Under the pieces are notes generated by a model. The model was not told the origin of the DNA, did not search any database, and saw nothing but the letters and a program-made list of their open reading frames with translations. From positions 232,716 through 253,376 of the forward strand of contig MNCI01001884.1 in NCBI GenBank assembly GCA_015680685.1: DNA of 20,661 bases, read 5' to 3'. Both the position numbers and the translations under genes were made by a program. Source of the stretch: Gnetum montanum (taxonomy: Eukaryota > Streptophyta > Gnetopsida > Gnetales > Gnetaceae). This document shows, piece by piece, positions 12,141 through 20,510 of the stretch; positions within the stretch are counted from its first letter, which is position 1, and each line of letters begins with the position of its first letter.

Positions 12141-13205
12141 TAAAGAGAGACTCTCTCAACGAGGGCGTCCCAAGTGAAACCGATCTCAATGACGATGGTC
12201 TAATGGAGGTAGCTCTCACGGAGGGCGTTCTCAGGGAGGGTGCTCTTCCAAAGAACACTCTCAATGACGATGCTCTTGAGGAGAACATTCACACGAGGGT
12301 GCAAGGTGCTCTCAAGGAGAATGCTCTCATGGAGGCTGCTCTGATGGAGGTAGCTCTCAGGGAGAACACTCTCAGGGAGGGCACTCTTCAACACAGTGCT
12401 CTCAACCAGGGTGTTATAGGGAGAACGCTCCCAACGAGGGCCCCCTCAAGGAGTAAGCTTTTTGACAAAACGCTCTCCATGAGGGTGCTCCAAGGAGAAC
12501 GCTTTCGATGAGGGCACTGTCAGAGAGACCGCTCTCAAGGAGGGAGTTCTCCAGGGAGACCACTCTCAACGAGGGTGCTCCAAGGAGAATGCTCCTGATG
12601 AAGGCATCCTCAGTGAGATTGCTCTCAAGGAGGGCGTTCTCAGTGAGGGCACTCTTAGGAAGACCGCTCCCAAGGAGACTGCTCCAGATGAGGGCGCTCC
12701 ATGGAGAACGCTCCCAATGAGGGCATCCTCAGTGAGATTGCTCTCAAGGAGGGCGTTCTCAGCGAGGGCACACTTAGGAAGATCGCTCCCAAGGAGACTG
12801 CTCCCGATGAGGGCGCTCGAGGGAGAACGTTCACGATGAAGGCGTCCTCAGCGAGATCGCTCTCAAGAAGGGCGTTCTCAAGGAGGACACTCTTACAAAG
12901 ATCGCTCTCAAGGAGACCACTCCCCATGAACGCGCTCTTAGGGAGACCGCTCTCAACGAGGGTGCAACAGGGAGAACGCTACCGATGAGGACGTCCTTAG
13001 GGAGACCACTCTCAAGGAGGGCATTCTCAGGGAGGACGCTCTTAGGAAGGGAACTCTACAAAAGAATGCTCTCAAGGTGAAAACTCTCATGTGCGTAACA
13101 CAAGGTGCTCTCATGGAGAACAATCTCACGTGCGTAGCCCAAGGCACTCTCAAGGAGAATGCTCTCCGAAAGGCCACTCTCATGGAGAACGTTCTTTAGG
13201 AGATG

Positions 13206-13310
13206 CTCTCGACCAAGCGTTGGCCGAATGGACCTTCCTGACTAAATTTATAAGGGTGCGGGATGGTATGGCTAAAACTGGCCCAATCAACATATATATG
13301 GAGAGATAGT
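13206..13310 (+). promoter_or_regulatory. M3: inverted promoter module with one C monomer
   Basis: This is the only copy in the opposite orientation. The + strand reads GACCAAGCGTTGGCCGAATG (a reverse-complement C monomer), then ATTTATAA (13246-13253), the CCATACC..CAGTTTTAGCC stretch reversed, and the core CATATATATGGAGAGATAG at 13291-13309. The 38-bp box-to-core spacing is kept. It has lost the palindrome-rich leader; B repeats resume at 13311. If active it would fire rightward, toward M4, which reads leftward from about 13762. It may equally be an inert inversion product. Confidence 0.5.
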
Positions 13311-13652
13311 GTTCTCCCCAAGAGCGCACTCTTAAGAAGGGCGCTCTCTAGGAAAGCGTTCTCATGGAGGATGCTCCAACAGAGAGCGTGCTCACGTTGA
13401 GCATGCTCAAGGAGGGTGCTCTCATGGAGAACGCTCTCAAGGAGGGCATTCTCAGGGAGAACGCTTTCAGGGAGGCCACTCCCAGGAAGAGTGCTCTACA
13501 ACAAAATGCTCTCAATGAGGGCTCTCTCATTGAGAACGCTCTCAAATGCACAATTCAAGGCTCTCTGATGGAGGACACTCCTTAAGAGAACACCATCATG
13601 TGAACAGCAAGAAGTACTCCCACGGAGAGTGCTCTCGCAAGCGCTGCATGAG

Positions 13653-13670
13653 GCGCTCTCATGAGAGCGC
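13653..13670. repeat. 18-bp perfect palindrome GCGCTCTCATGAGAGCGC
   Basis: Perfect inverted repeat on the leader side of M4. The half-site GCTCTC matches the start of the B monomer, supporting a common origin. It could form a hairpin in RNA read leftward from M4. Confidence 0.85.
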
Positions 13671-13697
13671 GCTCTTGCTAGCGCAGCTATGCGAGGT

Positions 13698-13725
13698 GCT
13701 CTCGTGAGAGCGCTCTCGCGAGAGC
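13698..13725. repeat. Two adjoining 14-bp palindromes in M4 leader
   Basis: GCTCTCGTGAGAGC (one central mismatch) is followed at once by GCTCTCGCGAGAGC (perfect). Degenerate equivalents occur in the other modules, e.g. ACTCTCGCGAGAGT (perfect) at 20555-20568 in M11 and ACTCTCATGAGAGCAC near 16299 in M6. They lie about 40-65 bp downstream of the presumed initiation site. Confidence 0.8.
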
Positions 13726-15100
13726 ATCGTGCAATTCTCCCAGGAAGAACGCTACCTCTCCCTATATACGCTAATTGGGCCAGTTTTAGCCATACCATTC
13801 CACACCCTTATAAATTTGGTCACGAAGACCGCGTTCTCAAAAAGAGTGTTCTCAGAGAGAGAGCACCAAGGGCACCCTAAAGGAAAATGCTCTCGTAGAG
13901 AGCGCTCTCAACGAGAACGCTCTAGCAAAGGCTGCTTTCCATGAGAATTCTCTCAACGAGCGTGCTCTCGAGGAGAACATTCTCACATGCGTAAAGCAAG
14001 GCACTCTCAAAGAGGGTGCACTCAGCAAGAAAGCTCTCAGGAACACCCCTCTAACCGAGGGTGCTCTTTGAGAGAACGCTCTCAAGGAGAACACTCTCAT
14101 GAGCATAGCACAAGGCGCTCTTAGGGAGGGTGATCTCAAGGAGAACGCTCTCAGGGAGGCTGCTCTAACAGAGGGCGCTCTCGCAGAGAACGATCTTCCA
14201 AAGGGCAGTCTTAAGGAGGACGCTATTGGAGAGGGTGTCCTCAGTGAGCCCATTCTAAGGGAGGGCACTCTCATGGAGGGTGCGCTCCGAGAGAACGCTC
14301 TCAACGAGGACGCTCTCCAAGAGACCACTCTCATGTGCGTAGCGCAAGGTGTACTCAGGGAGAACGCTCCCACGGAGGGAGCTCTCTGGGAGGGCGCTCT
14401 AATGGAGGATGCTCTCTAAGACAATGCTCTCGAGGAGAACACTCTCATGTGCATAGTGCAAGACATTCTAAGGGAGAACTCTTGGAGGGAGGCCACTCTC
14501 CAGGAAGGTGCTCTCAACGAGAACACTCTCACGTGCGTTGCGCAAGATGCTCTCATGAAGGGCACTCTCAAGGAGAACGCTTTCCAAAAAGCCGCTCTAA
14601 CAAAGGGCACTCTCAAGGAGAATGCTCTCATAGAGCACGCTCTTAAGGAGGGCGTCCTCAGGGAGACCCTTCTCTCGGAGGGCACTCTTAGGAAGGCCAC
14701 GCTTTGAGAGAATGCTCTCAATGAAGGCACTCTCAAGGAGAACACTCCCAAATGCGTAGTGCAAGGCACTATCAGGGAAAATGCTATGAGGAAGGCTGCT
14801 CTCAGGGAGAGTGCTCTCTGGGAGCGCGCCCTCCGAGATGGTGCTCTCAATGAGAACACTCTCACGTGCTTAACGGAAGGTGCTCTCGGGGAGGGCGCTC
14901 GCAAGGAGAATGTTCTCATGGAGCATGCTCTTAAGGAGGATGCTCTCAAGGAGGGCATCCTCAGGGAGACCGTTCTCAAGGAGGGCACTCTCCAAGAGAA
15001 CGCTCTCAATGAGGGTGCTTTCGAGGAGAACACTCTCATGTGCGTAGCGCAAGGTGTACTCAGGGAGAACGCTCCCACGGAGGGAGCTCTCTGGGAGGGC

Positions 15101-16130
15101 GCTCTCACGGAGAATGCTCTCAAGGAGGGCATTCTCGAGGAGAACGCTTTCAGGGAGCCCACTCCTAGGAAGAGCGCTGTCCAACAGAATGCTCTCAACG
15201 AGGGCTGTCTCATTGAGAACGCTCTCAAATGCGCAACGCAAGGCTCTCTCAGGGAGGACACTCCAAGTGAGAACACCATCATGTGCGCAAAAAGAGGCAC
15301 TCCCACGGAGAGTGCTCTCGCAAGCACTACATGAGGTGCTCTCGTGAGAGTGCGCTCTTGCTAGAGCAGCTATGCGAGGAGCTCTTGTGAGAGTGCTCTC
15401 GCAAGAGCACCGTGCGATGCTCCCAGGAAGAATACTACCTCTCCCCATATATGCTTATTGGGCCAGTTTCAGCCATACCATCTTGCATCCTTATAAATTT
15501 CGTCACAAAGACCGCGTTCTCAAAAAGAGCATCCTCAGAGAGAGAGCACCAAGTAAAGGCATCCTCAAATAAAACGCTCTCGTAGAGGGTGCTATCAGCA
15601 AGAACGCTCTCGAGGAGGGTGTTCTCAGCCAGAACTCTCTTGAGGAGGGCGCTCTCCATGAGAATGCTCTCAACGAGCGTGCTCTCGAGGAGAACATTCT
15701 CACGTGCATAATGCAAGGTGCTCTCAGAGAGGGTGCACTCAGCGAGAACGCTCTCAAGAACACCACTCTAACGAAGAGCTCTCTTCAAGAGAATGCTCTC
15801 AACGAGGGTGCTCTCGAGAAGAACACTCTCATGAGCGTAACACAAGGAGAACGCTCTTAGGGAGGGTGATCTCAAGGAGAATGCTCTTAGGGAGGCTGCT
15901 CTAATAGAGGGCGATCTCGTGGAGTGCAGTCTTAAGAAGGACGCTATTGGATAGGGCGTCCTCAACGAGCCCGTTCTCAGGGAGGCCACTCTCATGGAGG
16001 GCACGCTCCGAGAGAATGCTCTCAACGAGGGCGCTCTCCAGGAGAACGCTCTCAATGAGGACGCTCTCCAGGAGAATGCTCTCACGTGTGTAGCACAAGG
16101 TGTACTCAAGGAGAACGATCCCACGAAGGG
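15101..16130. repeat. Module-containing duplication, copy 2 (carries M5)
   Basis: Partner of 13418-14385. The segment just left of it (about 15025-15100) also repeats 14325-14400 (TGCGTAGCGCAAGGTGTACT and onwards), so duplicated pieces overlap. This indicates repeated unequal exchange. Confidence 0.85.
15301..15506 (-). promoter_or_regulatory. M5: promoter-like module
   Basis: Minus-strand core CATATATGGGGAG (+ 15441-15453), TTATAAAT box at 15491-15498, spacing 38 bp. The leader side carries GTGCTCTCGTGAGAGTGC and CTCTCGCAAGAGCACCG, decayed versions of the M4 palindromes. It arose with M4 by the 1-kb duplication. The C remnant after the box has mutated to TTCGTCACAAAG. Confidence 0.5.
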
Positions 16131-16217
16131 TGCTCTCAACGAGAACACTCTCACGTGCGTACCGAGAAGGCACTCTCAAGGAGAACGCTCTCAGGGAGCA
16201 CGCTCTCGGGGAGGGCG

Positions 16218-16237
16218 TCCGTTTGGCCAGCACTTGG
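16218..16237. repeat. B/C array junction
   Basis: B repeats end with GGGGAGGGC and the sequence switches to GTCCGTTTGGCCAGCACTTG, a C-type monomer, immediately before the leader side of M6. This is the leftmost C sequence found on that side of a module, so it marks the boundary between arrays. Confidence 0.75.
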
Positions 16238-16398
16238 ACTCGTGAGAGCGCTCATGCCATTGCAGCTAAGCGAGTTTCTCCCATGGAGAGCACTCTCATG
16301 AGAGCACCGTGCGGTGCTCCTAGGGAGAATGCTACCTCTCCCCATATATGCTGATTAGGCCAGTTTTAGCCATACCATCCTGCACCCTTATAAATTTG
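16238..16398 (-). promoter_or_regulatory. M6: promoter-like module at start of C array
   Basis: Full-length module: CTCGTGAGAGCGCTC, a GCAGCTAAGCGAG stretch, CCCATGGAGAGCACTCTCAT, AGCACCGTGCGGTGCTCC, then core CTCCCCATATATG (16338-16350; minus strand CATATATGGGGAG), and the TTATAAAT box at 16388-16395 (38 bp). The C array follows the box directly. Spacer-promoter type by analogy with plant rDNA; inference. Confidence 0.55.
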
Positions 16399-18112
16399 GT
16401 CACGAGGGTCCATTGGGGCAACCCTTGGTCACGAGGGACCGTTTGGCGAACACTTGGTCACGAGGGACCGTTGGGGAAACCCTTGGTCACGAGGGACCAT
16501 TTGGCAAACACTTGGTCACGAGGGATCGTTTGGCAAACACTTGGTCATGAGGGACTGTTGGGCCAACCCTTGGTCACGAGGGATCGTTGGACCAACAGTT
16601 GGTCACGAGGGACCATTGGGTCAACCCTTGGTCATGAGGGACCGTTTGGTGAACACTTGGTCATGAGGGACCGTTGTTGGGCCAACACTTGATCACGAGG
16701 GACCGTTGGTTCAACGCTTGGTCACCAGGGACCGTTTGACCAACACTTGGTCACGAGGGACCGTTTGGTGAACACTTGGTCACGAGGGTCCGTTGGGCCA
16801 ACACTTCGTCACGAGGGACCGTTGTGCCAACCCTTGGCCATGAGGGACCATTAGTTCAGCACTTGGTCACGAGGTACCGTTTGGCCAACACTTGGTCATG
16901 AGGAACCGTTGGTTCAACGCTTGGTCACCAGGGACCGTTTGACCAACACTTGGTCACGAGGTACCGTTTGGCCAACACTTGGCCATGAGGGACCATTAGT
17001 TCAGCACTTGGTCCGGAGGGACCGTTTGGCCAACCATTGGTCACAAGGGACCGTTGGGCCATCACTAGGGCACAATGGTCTATTGGGCCAACACTTGGCC
17101 ATGAGGGACCATTAGTTCAGCACTTGGTCCGGAGGGACCGTTTGGCAAACACTTGGTCATGAAGGACCGTTGGGCCAACAATTGGTCATGAGGGACTGTT
17201 GGGCCAACACTTGATCATGAGGGACCATTGGGCCAACACTTGGGCATGAGGGACCGTTGTTGGGCCAACACTTGGTCACGAGGGACTATTTGGCCAACAC
17301 TTGGCCATGAGGGCCCATTAGTTCAGCACTTGGTCACGAGGGGCCGTTGGGCCAACACTTGGTCATGAGGGACCATTGGGCCAACACTTGATCATGAGGG
17401 ACCATTGGTTCAACGCTTGGTCACCAGGGACCGTTTGACCCACACTTGGTCACGAGGGATCGTTGGACCAACAGTTGGTCACGAGGGACCCTTGGGCCAA
17501 CACTTGGTCATGAGGAACCGTTGGTTCAACGCTTGGTCACCAGGGACCGTTTGACCAACACTTGGTCACAAGGGACCGTTGGGCCAATCCTTGGTCACTA
17601 GGGTCTGTTTGGCCAACACTTGGTCATGAAGGACCGTTGGGCCAACACTTCGTCACGAGGGACCGTTTGGCGAACACTTGGTCACGAGGTACCGTTTGGC
17701 CAACACTTGGCCATGAGGGCCCATTAGTTCAGCACTTGGTCACGAGGTACCGTTTGGCCAACAATTGGTCATGAGGGACTGTTGGGCCAACCCTTGGTCA
17801 CGAGGGATCGTTGGGCCAACACTTGATCATGAGGGACCATTGGTTCAACGCTTGGTCACGAGGGTCCGTTGGGCCAACACTTGATCACGAGGGACCGTTG
17901 TGCCAACACTTGGTCAAGAGGGACCGTTGGGCCAATCCTTGGTCACTAGGGTCTGTTTGGCCAACACTTGGCCATGAGGGACCGTTTGGCCAACAATTGG
18001 TCACAAGGGACCGTTGGGCCAACACTTGGCCATGAGGGACCATTAGTTCAGCACTTGGTCACGAGGGACCGTTTGGCCAACACTTGGTCACGAGGGTCCG
18101 TTAGGCTATCAT

Positions 18113-18262
18113 TTGGTCTCATGAGAGTGCTTGTGCCAATGCAGCTATGCAAGGTGCTCCCATGGAGAGCAATGTACGGTGCTCCCAACAAGAATGCTAC
18201 CTCTCCCCATATATGCTAATTGGGCCAGTTTCAGCCATGCCATCCTGCACCCTTATAAATTT
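18113..18262 (-). promoter_or_regulatory. M7: promoter-like module
   Basis: Begins TTGGTCTCATGAGAGTGCTT, where a C monomer merges into the module. Core CTCCCCATATATG at 18203-18215, box TTATAAAT at 18253-18260, spacing 38 bp. The palindromes on the leader side are weakened (GAGAGCAATGTACGGTGCTC). Confidence 0.5.
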
Positions 18263-18853
18263 GGTCACGAGGGATCGTTGGGCCAACACTTGGTCATGAG
18301 GGACCGTTGGGACAATCCTTGGTTACTAGGATCTGTTTGGCCAACACTTGGTCATGAGGGACCGTTGGGCCAACCCTTGGTCACGAGGGTCCGTTTGGCC
18401 GATAGTTGGTGACGAGGGACCGTTGGGCCATCACTAGGGCACAATGGTCTATTGGGCCAACACTTGATCATGAGGGACCATTGGGACAATCCTTGGTTAC
18501 TAGCATCTGTTTGGCCAACACTTGGTCATGAGGGACCATTGGTTCAACGCTTGGTCACGAGGGATTGTAGGAACAACCGTTGGTCACGAGGGACCGTTGG
18601 GCCAATACTTGGTCATGAGGGACCGTTGGGCCAACCCTTGGTCACGAGGGAACGTTGTGCCAACACTTGGTCACGAGGGATTGTAGGAACAACCCTTGGT
18701 CACGAGGGACCGTTGGAACAACCCTTGGTCACGAGGGACCGTTGAGCCAACACTTGGTCACAAGGGACCGTTGGGCCAACACTTGGTCACAGGGAACCAT
18801 TGGCCCAACCCTTGGTCATGTAGGTCCGTTGGACCAACCCTTGGTCACGAGGG

Positions 18854-18854
18854 N
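18854..18854. other. Ambiguous base N: probable assembly gap
   Basis: The sequence reads GGTCACGAGGG, N, TAAATTTGGTCACGAGGG. The right side is the end of a module box (TTATAAATTTGGTCAC) without the rest of the module. A module copy was therefore probably broken or collapsed here, and the true distance across the N is unknown. Confidence 0.8.
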
Positions 18855-19253
18855 TAAATTTGGTCACGAGGGACCGTTGGGCCAACACTTGCTCACGAGG
18901 GACCGTTGGGCCAATCCTTGGTTACTAGGGTCCGTTTGGCCAACAACGTTGCGTCAACACTTGCTCACGAGGTACCGTTGGGCCAACCCTTGGTCACCAG
19001 GGTCCGTTTGTCCAACACTTGGTCATGAGGGAACGTTGCGCCAACAGTTGGTCATGAGGGACTGTTTGGGCCAACACTTGGTCACAAGGGACTGTTGGCC
19101 CAACCCTTGGTTATGCGGGTCCGTTGGGCCAACTCTTGGTCATGCGGGTCCATTGGGCCAACCCTTGGTTACGAGGGTCCGTTTGGCCAACCCTTGGTCA
19201 CGAGGGACCGTTGGGCCATCACTTGATCATGAGGGTCCATTGGGCCATCGCAT

Positions 19254-19413
19254 GGTTTCATGGGAGCACTCGTGCCAGTGCAGCTATGCGAGGTGCTCCC
19301 ATGGAGAGCACTCTCACGAGAGCATTGTGCGGTGCTCCCAGGGAGAACGCTACCTCTCCCCAGACATGCTGATTGGGACAGTTTCAGCCATACCATCCTA
19401 CACCCTTATAAAT
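19254..19413 (-). promoter_or_regulatory. M8: promoter-like module with degraded core
   Basis: The module is complete in length and keeps box TTATAAAT (19406-19413) at 38 bp, but the core is CTCCCCAGACATG (19356-19368). On the minus strand the TATATA run is therefore broken to CATGTCTGGGGAG. It is likely the weakest copy if the core matters. The leader keeps ACTCTCACGAGAGCATTGTG, an imperfect palindrome. Confidence 0.45.
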
Positions 19414-19617
19414 TCGGTCACGAGGGACCGTTGGGCCAACCCTTGGTCACGAGGGTCTACTGCATCAACACTTGGTCATGAGGGACCCTTTTCCCAACAG
19501 TTGGTCATGAGGGACCATTGGGCCAACACTTGGTCACGAGGGTTCGTTGGGCCAACCCTTCGCCACGATGCTCCGTTTGGCCAACACTCGGTCACGAGGG
19601 ACCGTTGGGCCAACACT

Positions 19618-19778
19618 TGGTCTCGTGAAAGCGCTCGTGCCAACGCAGCTATGCGAGGTGCTCCCATGGAGAGCACTCTTGCAGGAGCACTGTGCTATGC
19701 TCCCAGGGAGAATGCTACCTCTCCCCACATATGTTGATTGGGCCAATTTCAGCCATACCATCCTGCACTCTTATAAAT
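19618..19778 (-). promoter_or_regulatory. M9: promoter-like module
   Basis: Core CTCCCCACATATG (19721-19733), one base from the common form; box TTATAAAT at 19771-19778, spacing 38 bp. Its leader GCACTCTTGCAGGAGCACTG is shared with M10 and differs from the other copies, so M9 and M10 are sister duplicates. Confidence 0.5.
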
Positions 19779-20040
19779 TTGGTCACGAGGGACTGTTGGG
19801 CCAACCCTTGGTCACGATGCTCTGTTTGGCCAACACTTTGTCACGAGGGACCATCGGGTAAACGCTTGGTCATGAGGGACCGTTTGGCCAACACTTGGTC
19901 ACGAGGGTCTATTGGGCCAACCCTTGGTCACGATGGTCTGTTGGACCAACACGTGGTCACGAGGGACCGTTGGTTCAATGCTTCATCACGAGGGACCGTT
20001 GGGGCAACCCTTGGTCATGAGGGACTGTTCCGCCAAAACT

Positions 20041-20189
20041 TGGTCTCGTGTAAGCGCAGCTATGCGAGGTGCTCCCATGGAGAGCACTCTTGCAGGAGCA
20101 CTGTGCTATGCTCCCAGGGAGAATGCTACCTCTCCCCATATATGTTGATTGGGTCAGTTTTGGCCATACCATCCTGCACCCTTATAAAT
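20041..20189 (-). promoter_or_regulatory. M10: promoter-like module, shortened leader
   Basis: Core CTCCCCATATATG (20132-20144), box TTATAAAT at 20182-20189, spacing 38 bp. The far end of the leader is shortened: CTCGTGTAAGCGCAGC lacks the GCTCGTGCC segment present in M6-M9. Confidence 0.5.
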
Positions 20190-20510
20190 TTGGTCACGAG
20201 GGACCGCTAGTTCAACGCTTGGTCAGGAGGGACCGTTTGGCCAACACTTGGTCACGAGGGACCGTTGGGCCTGCAGTTGGTCAAGAGGAACCATTTGGAC
20301 AACAGTTGGTCATGAGGGTCCGTTGGGCCAACCCTTGGTCATGATGGTCTGTTGGGCCAACACTTGGTCACGAGGGACCGTTGGTTCAACACTTGGTCAC
20401 GAGCGACCGTTGGTTCAATGCTTGGTCATGAGGGACCGTTTGGCCAACTCTTGGTCACAAGGGACTGTTTGGCCAACTCTTGGTCACGAGGGTCTGTTGG
20501 GACATCACTT

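Larger units (their letters stand above)
13621..13824 (-). promoter_or_regulatory. M4: promoter-like module with palindromic leader
   Basis: The minus-strand core CGTATATAGGGAGAGGTAG lies at + 13752-13770, and the TTATAAAT box at 13808-13815 has the standard 38-bp spacing. Downstream on the minus strand come a TTCTTCCTGGGAGAA-type stretch and tandem palindromes (separate entries). A C-repeat fragment TTGGTCACGA (13815-13824) follows the box before B repeats restart. Spacer-promoter type, with three rather than four or five G in the core. Activity is inferred only from conservation. Confidence 0.5.
13418..14385. repeat. Module-containing duplication, copy 1 (carries M4)
   Basis: Collinear with 15101-16130. 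Shared landmarks include GAACGCTTTCAGGGAG, CATTGAGAACGCTCTCAAAT, the whole promoter module, ACCGCGTTCTCAAAAAGAG (13828 against 15511, offset 1683) and GTACTCA.GGAGAACG.TCCC (14351 against 16102, offset 1751). The change of offset reflects monomer gain or loss after the module. The module therefore spreads together with about 1 kb of B array. Confidence 0.85.
8453..16170. repeat. Dispersed 24-bp CACGTG-bearing variant of the B monomer
   Basis: About thirty copies of a 24-bp unit (consensus start ACTCTCACGTGCGTAACGCA, followed by AGGT) recur through the B array. Examples begin near 8455, 8812, 8923, 9212, 10289, 10679, 11007, 11229, 12025, 13083, 14093, 14520, 14859, 15030, 15824 and 16144. Many carry the palindrome CACGTG; others have CATGTG. 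Each replaces one 15-bp monomer at uneven spacing, commonly 100-300 bp. CACGTG is the plant G-box / bHLH E-box core (known motif); binding here is untested. Confidence 0.75.
8396..16217. repeat. B array: 15/24-bp minisatellite
   Basis: Seen directly: thousands of bases built from variants of GCTCTCAAGGAGAAC and GCTCTCAAGGAGGGC (15 bp each, often paired to 30 bp), with an interspersed 24-bp variant ACTCTCACGTGCGTAACGCA. Variation concentrates at the middle base of the AAG-like triplet (AAG, AGG, ACG, ATG), which would be a second codon position, so it does not look like protein constraint. Because 15, 24 and 30 are multiples of 3, both strands stay open over long runs, for example 14416-15327 minus and 14759-15334 plus. 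The translations (ENALKEGTLKEN and SLRAPSLRAFS types) are low-complexity reflections of the repeat. The array is interrupted by modules M2 to M5 and contains large internal duplications. Confidence 0.95.

Noticed and set aside
14416-15327. 303-codon minus-strand open frame with SLRAP/SLRAF pentamers
   Set aside because: The pentamers mirror the 15-bp DNA unit, the opposite strand is open too, and substitutions are not concentrated at third positions. No domain is recognised.
14759-15334. Possible pentapeptide-repeat protein (ENALKEGTL...)
   Set aside because: It superficially resembles the A(D/N)LXX family, but the residue before the central leucine is A or T, not D or N. Frames break often across the array.
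8396-16217. Centromeric satellite
   Set aside because: Centromeric satellites usually have 150-400 bp units without interspersed promoter-like modules. The irregular 15/24-bp structure and repeated modules fit a spacer better, though location is unknown.
18655-19737. 360-codon frame (WSRGTVGPTLGHEGPLG repeats) in the C array
   Set aside because: A 29-bp period with no stop codon gives a 29-residue cycle in every frame. The frame also runs through the N and two promoter modules.
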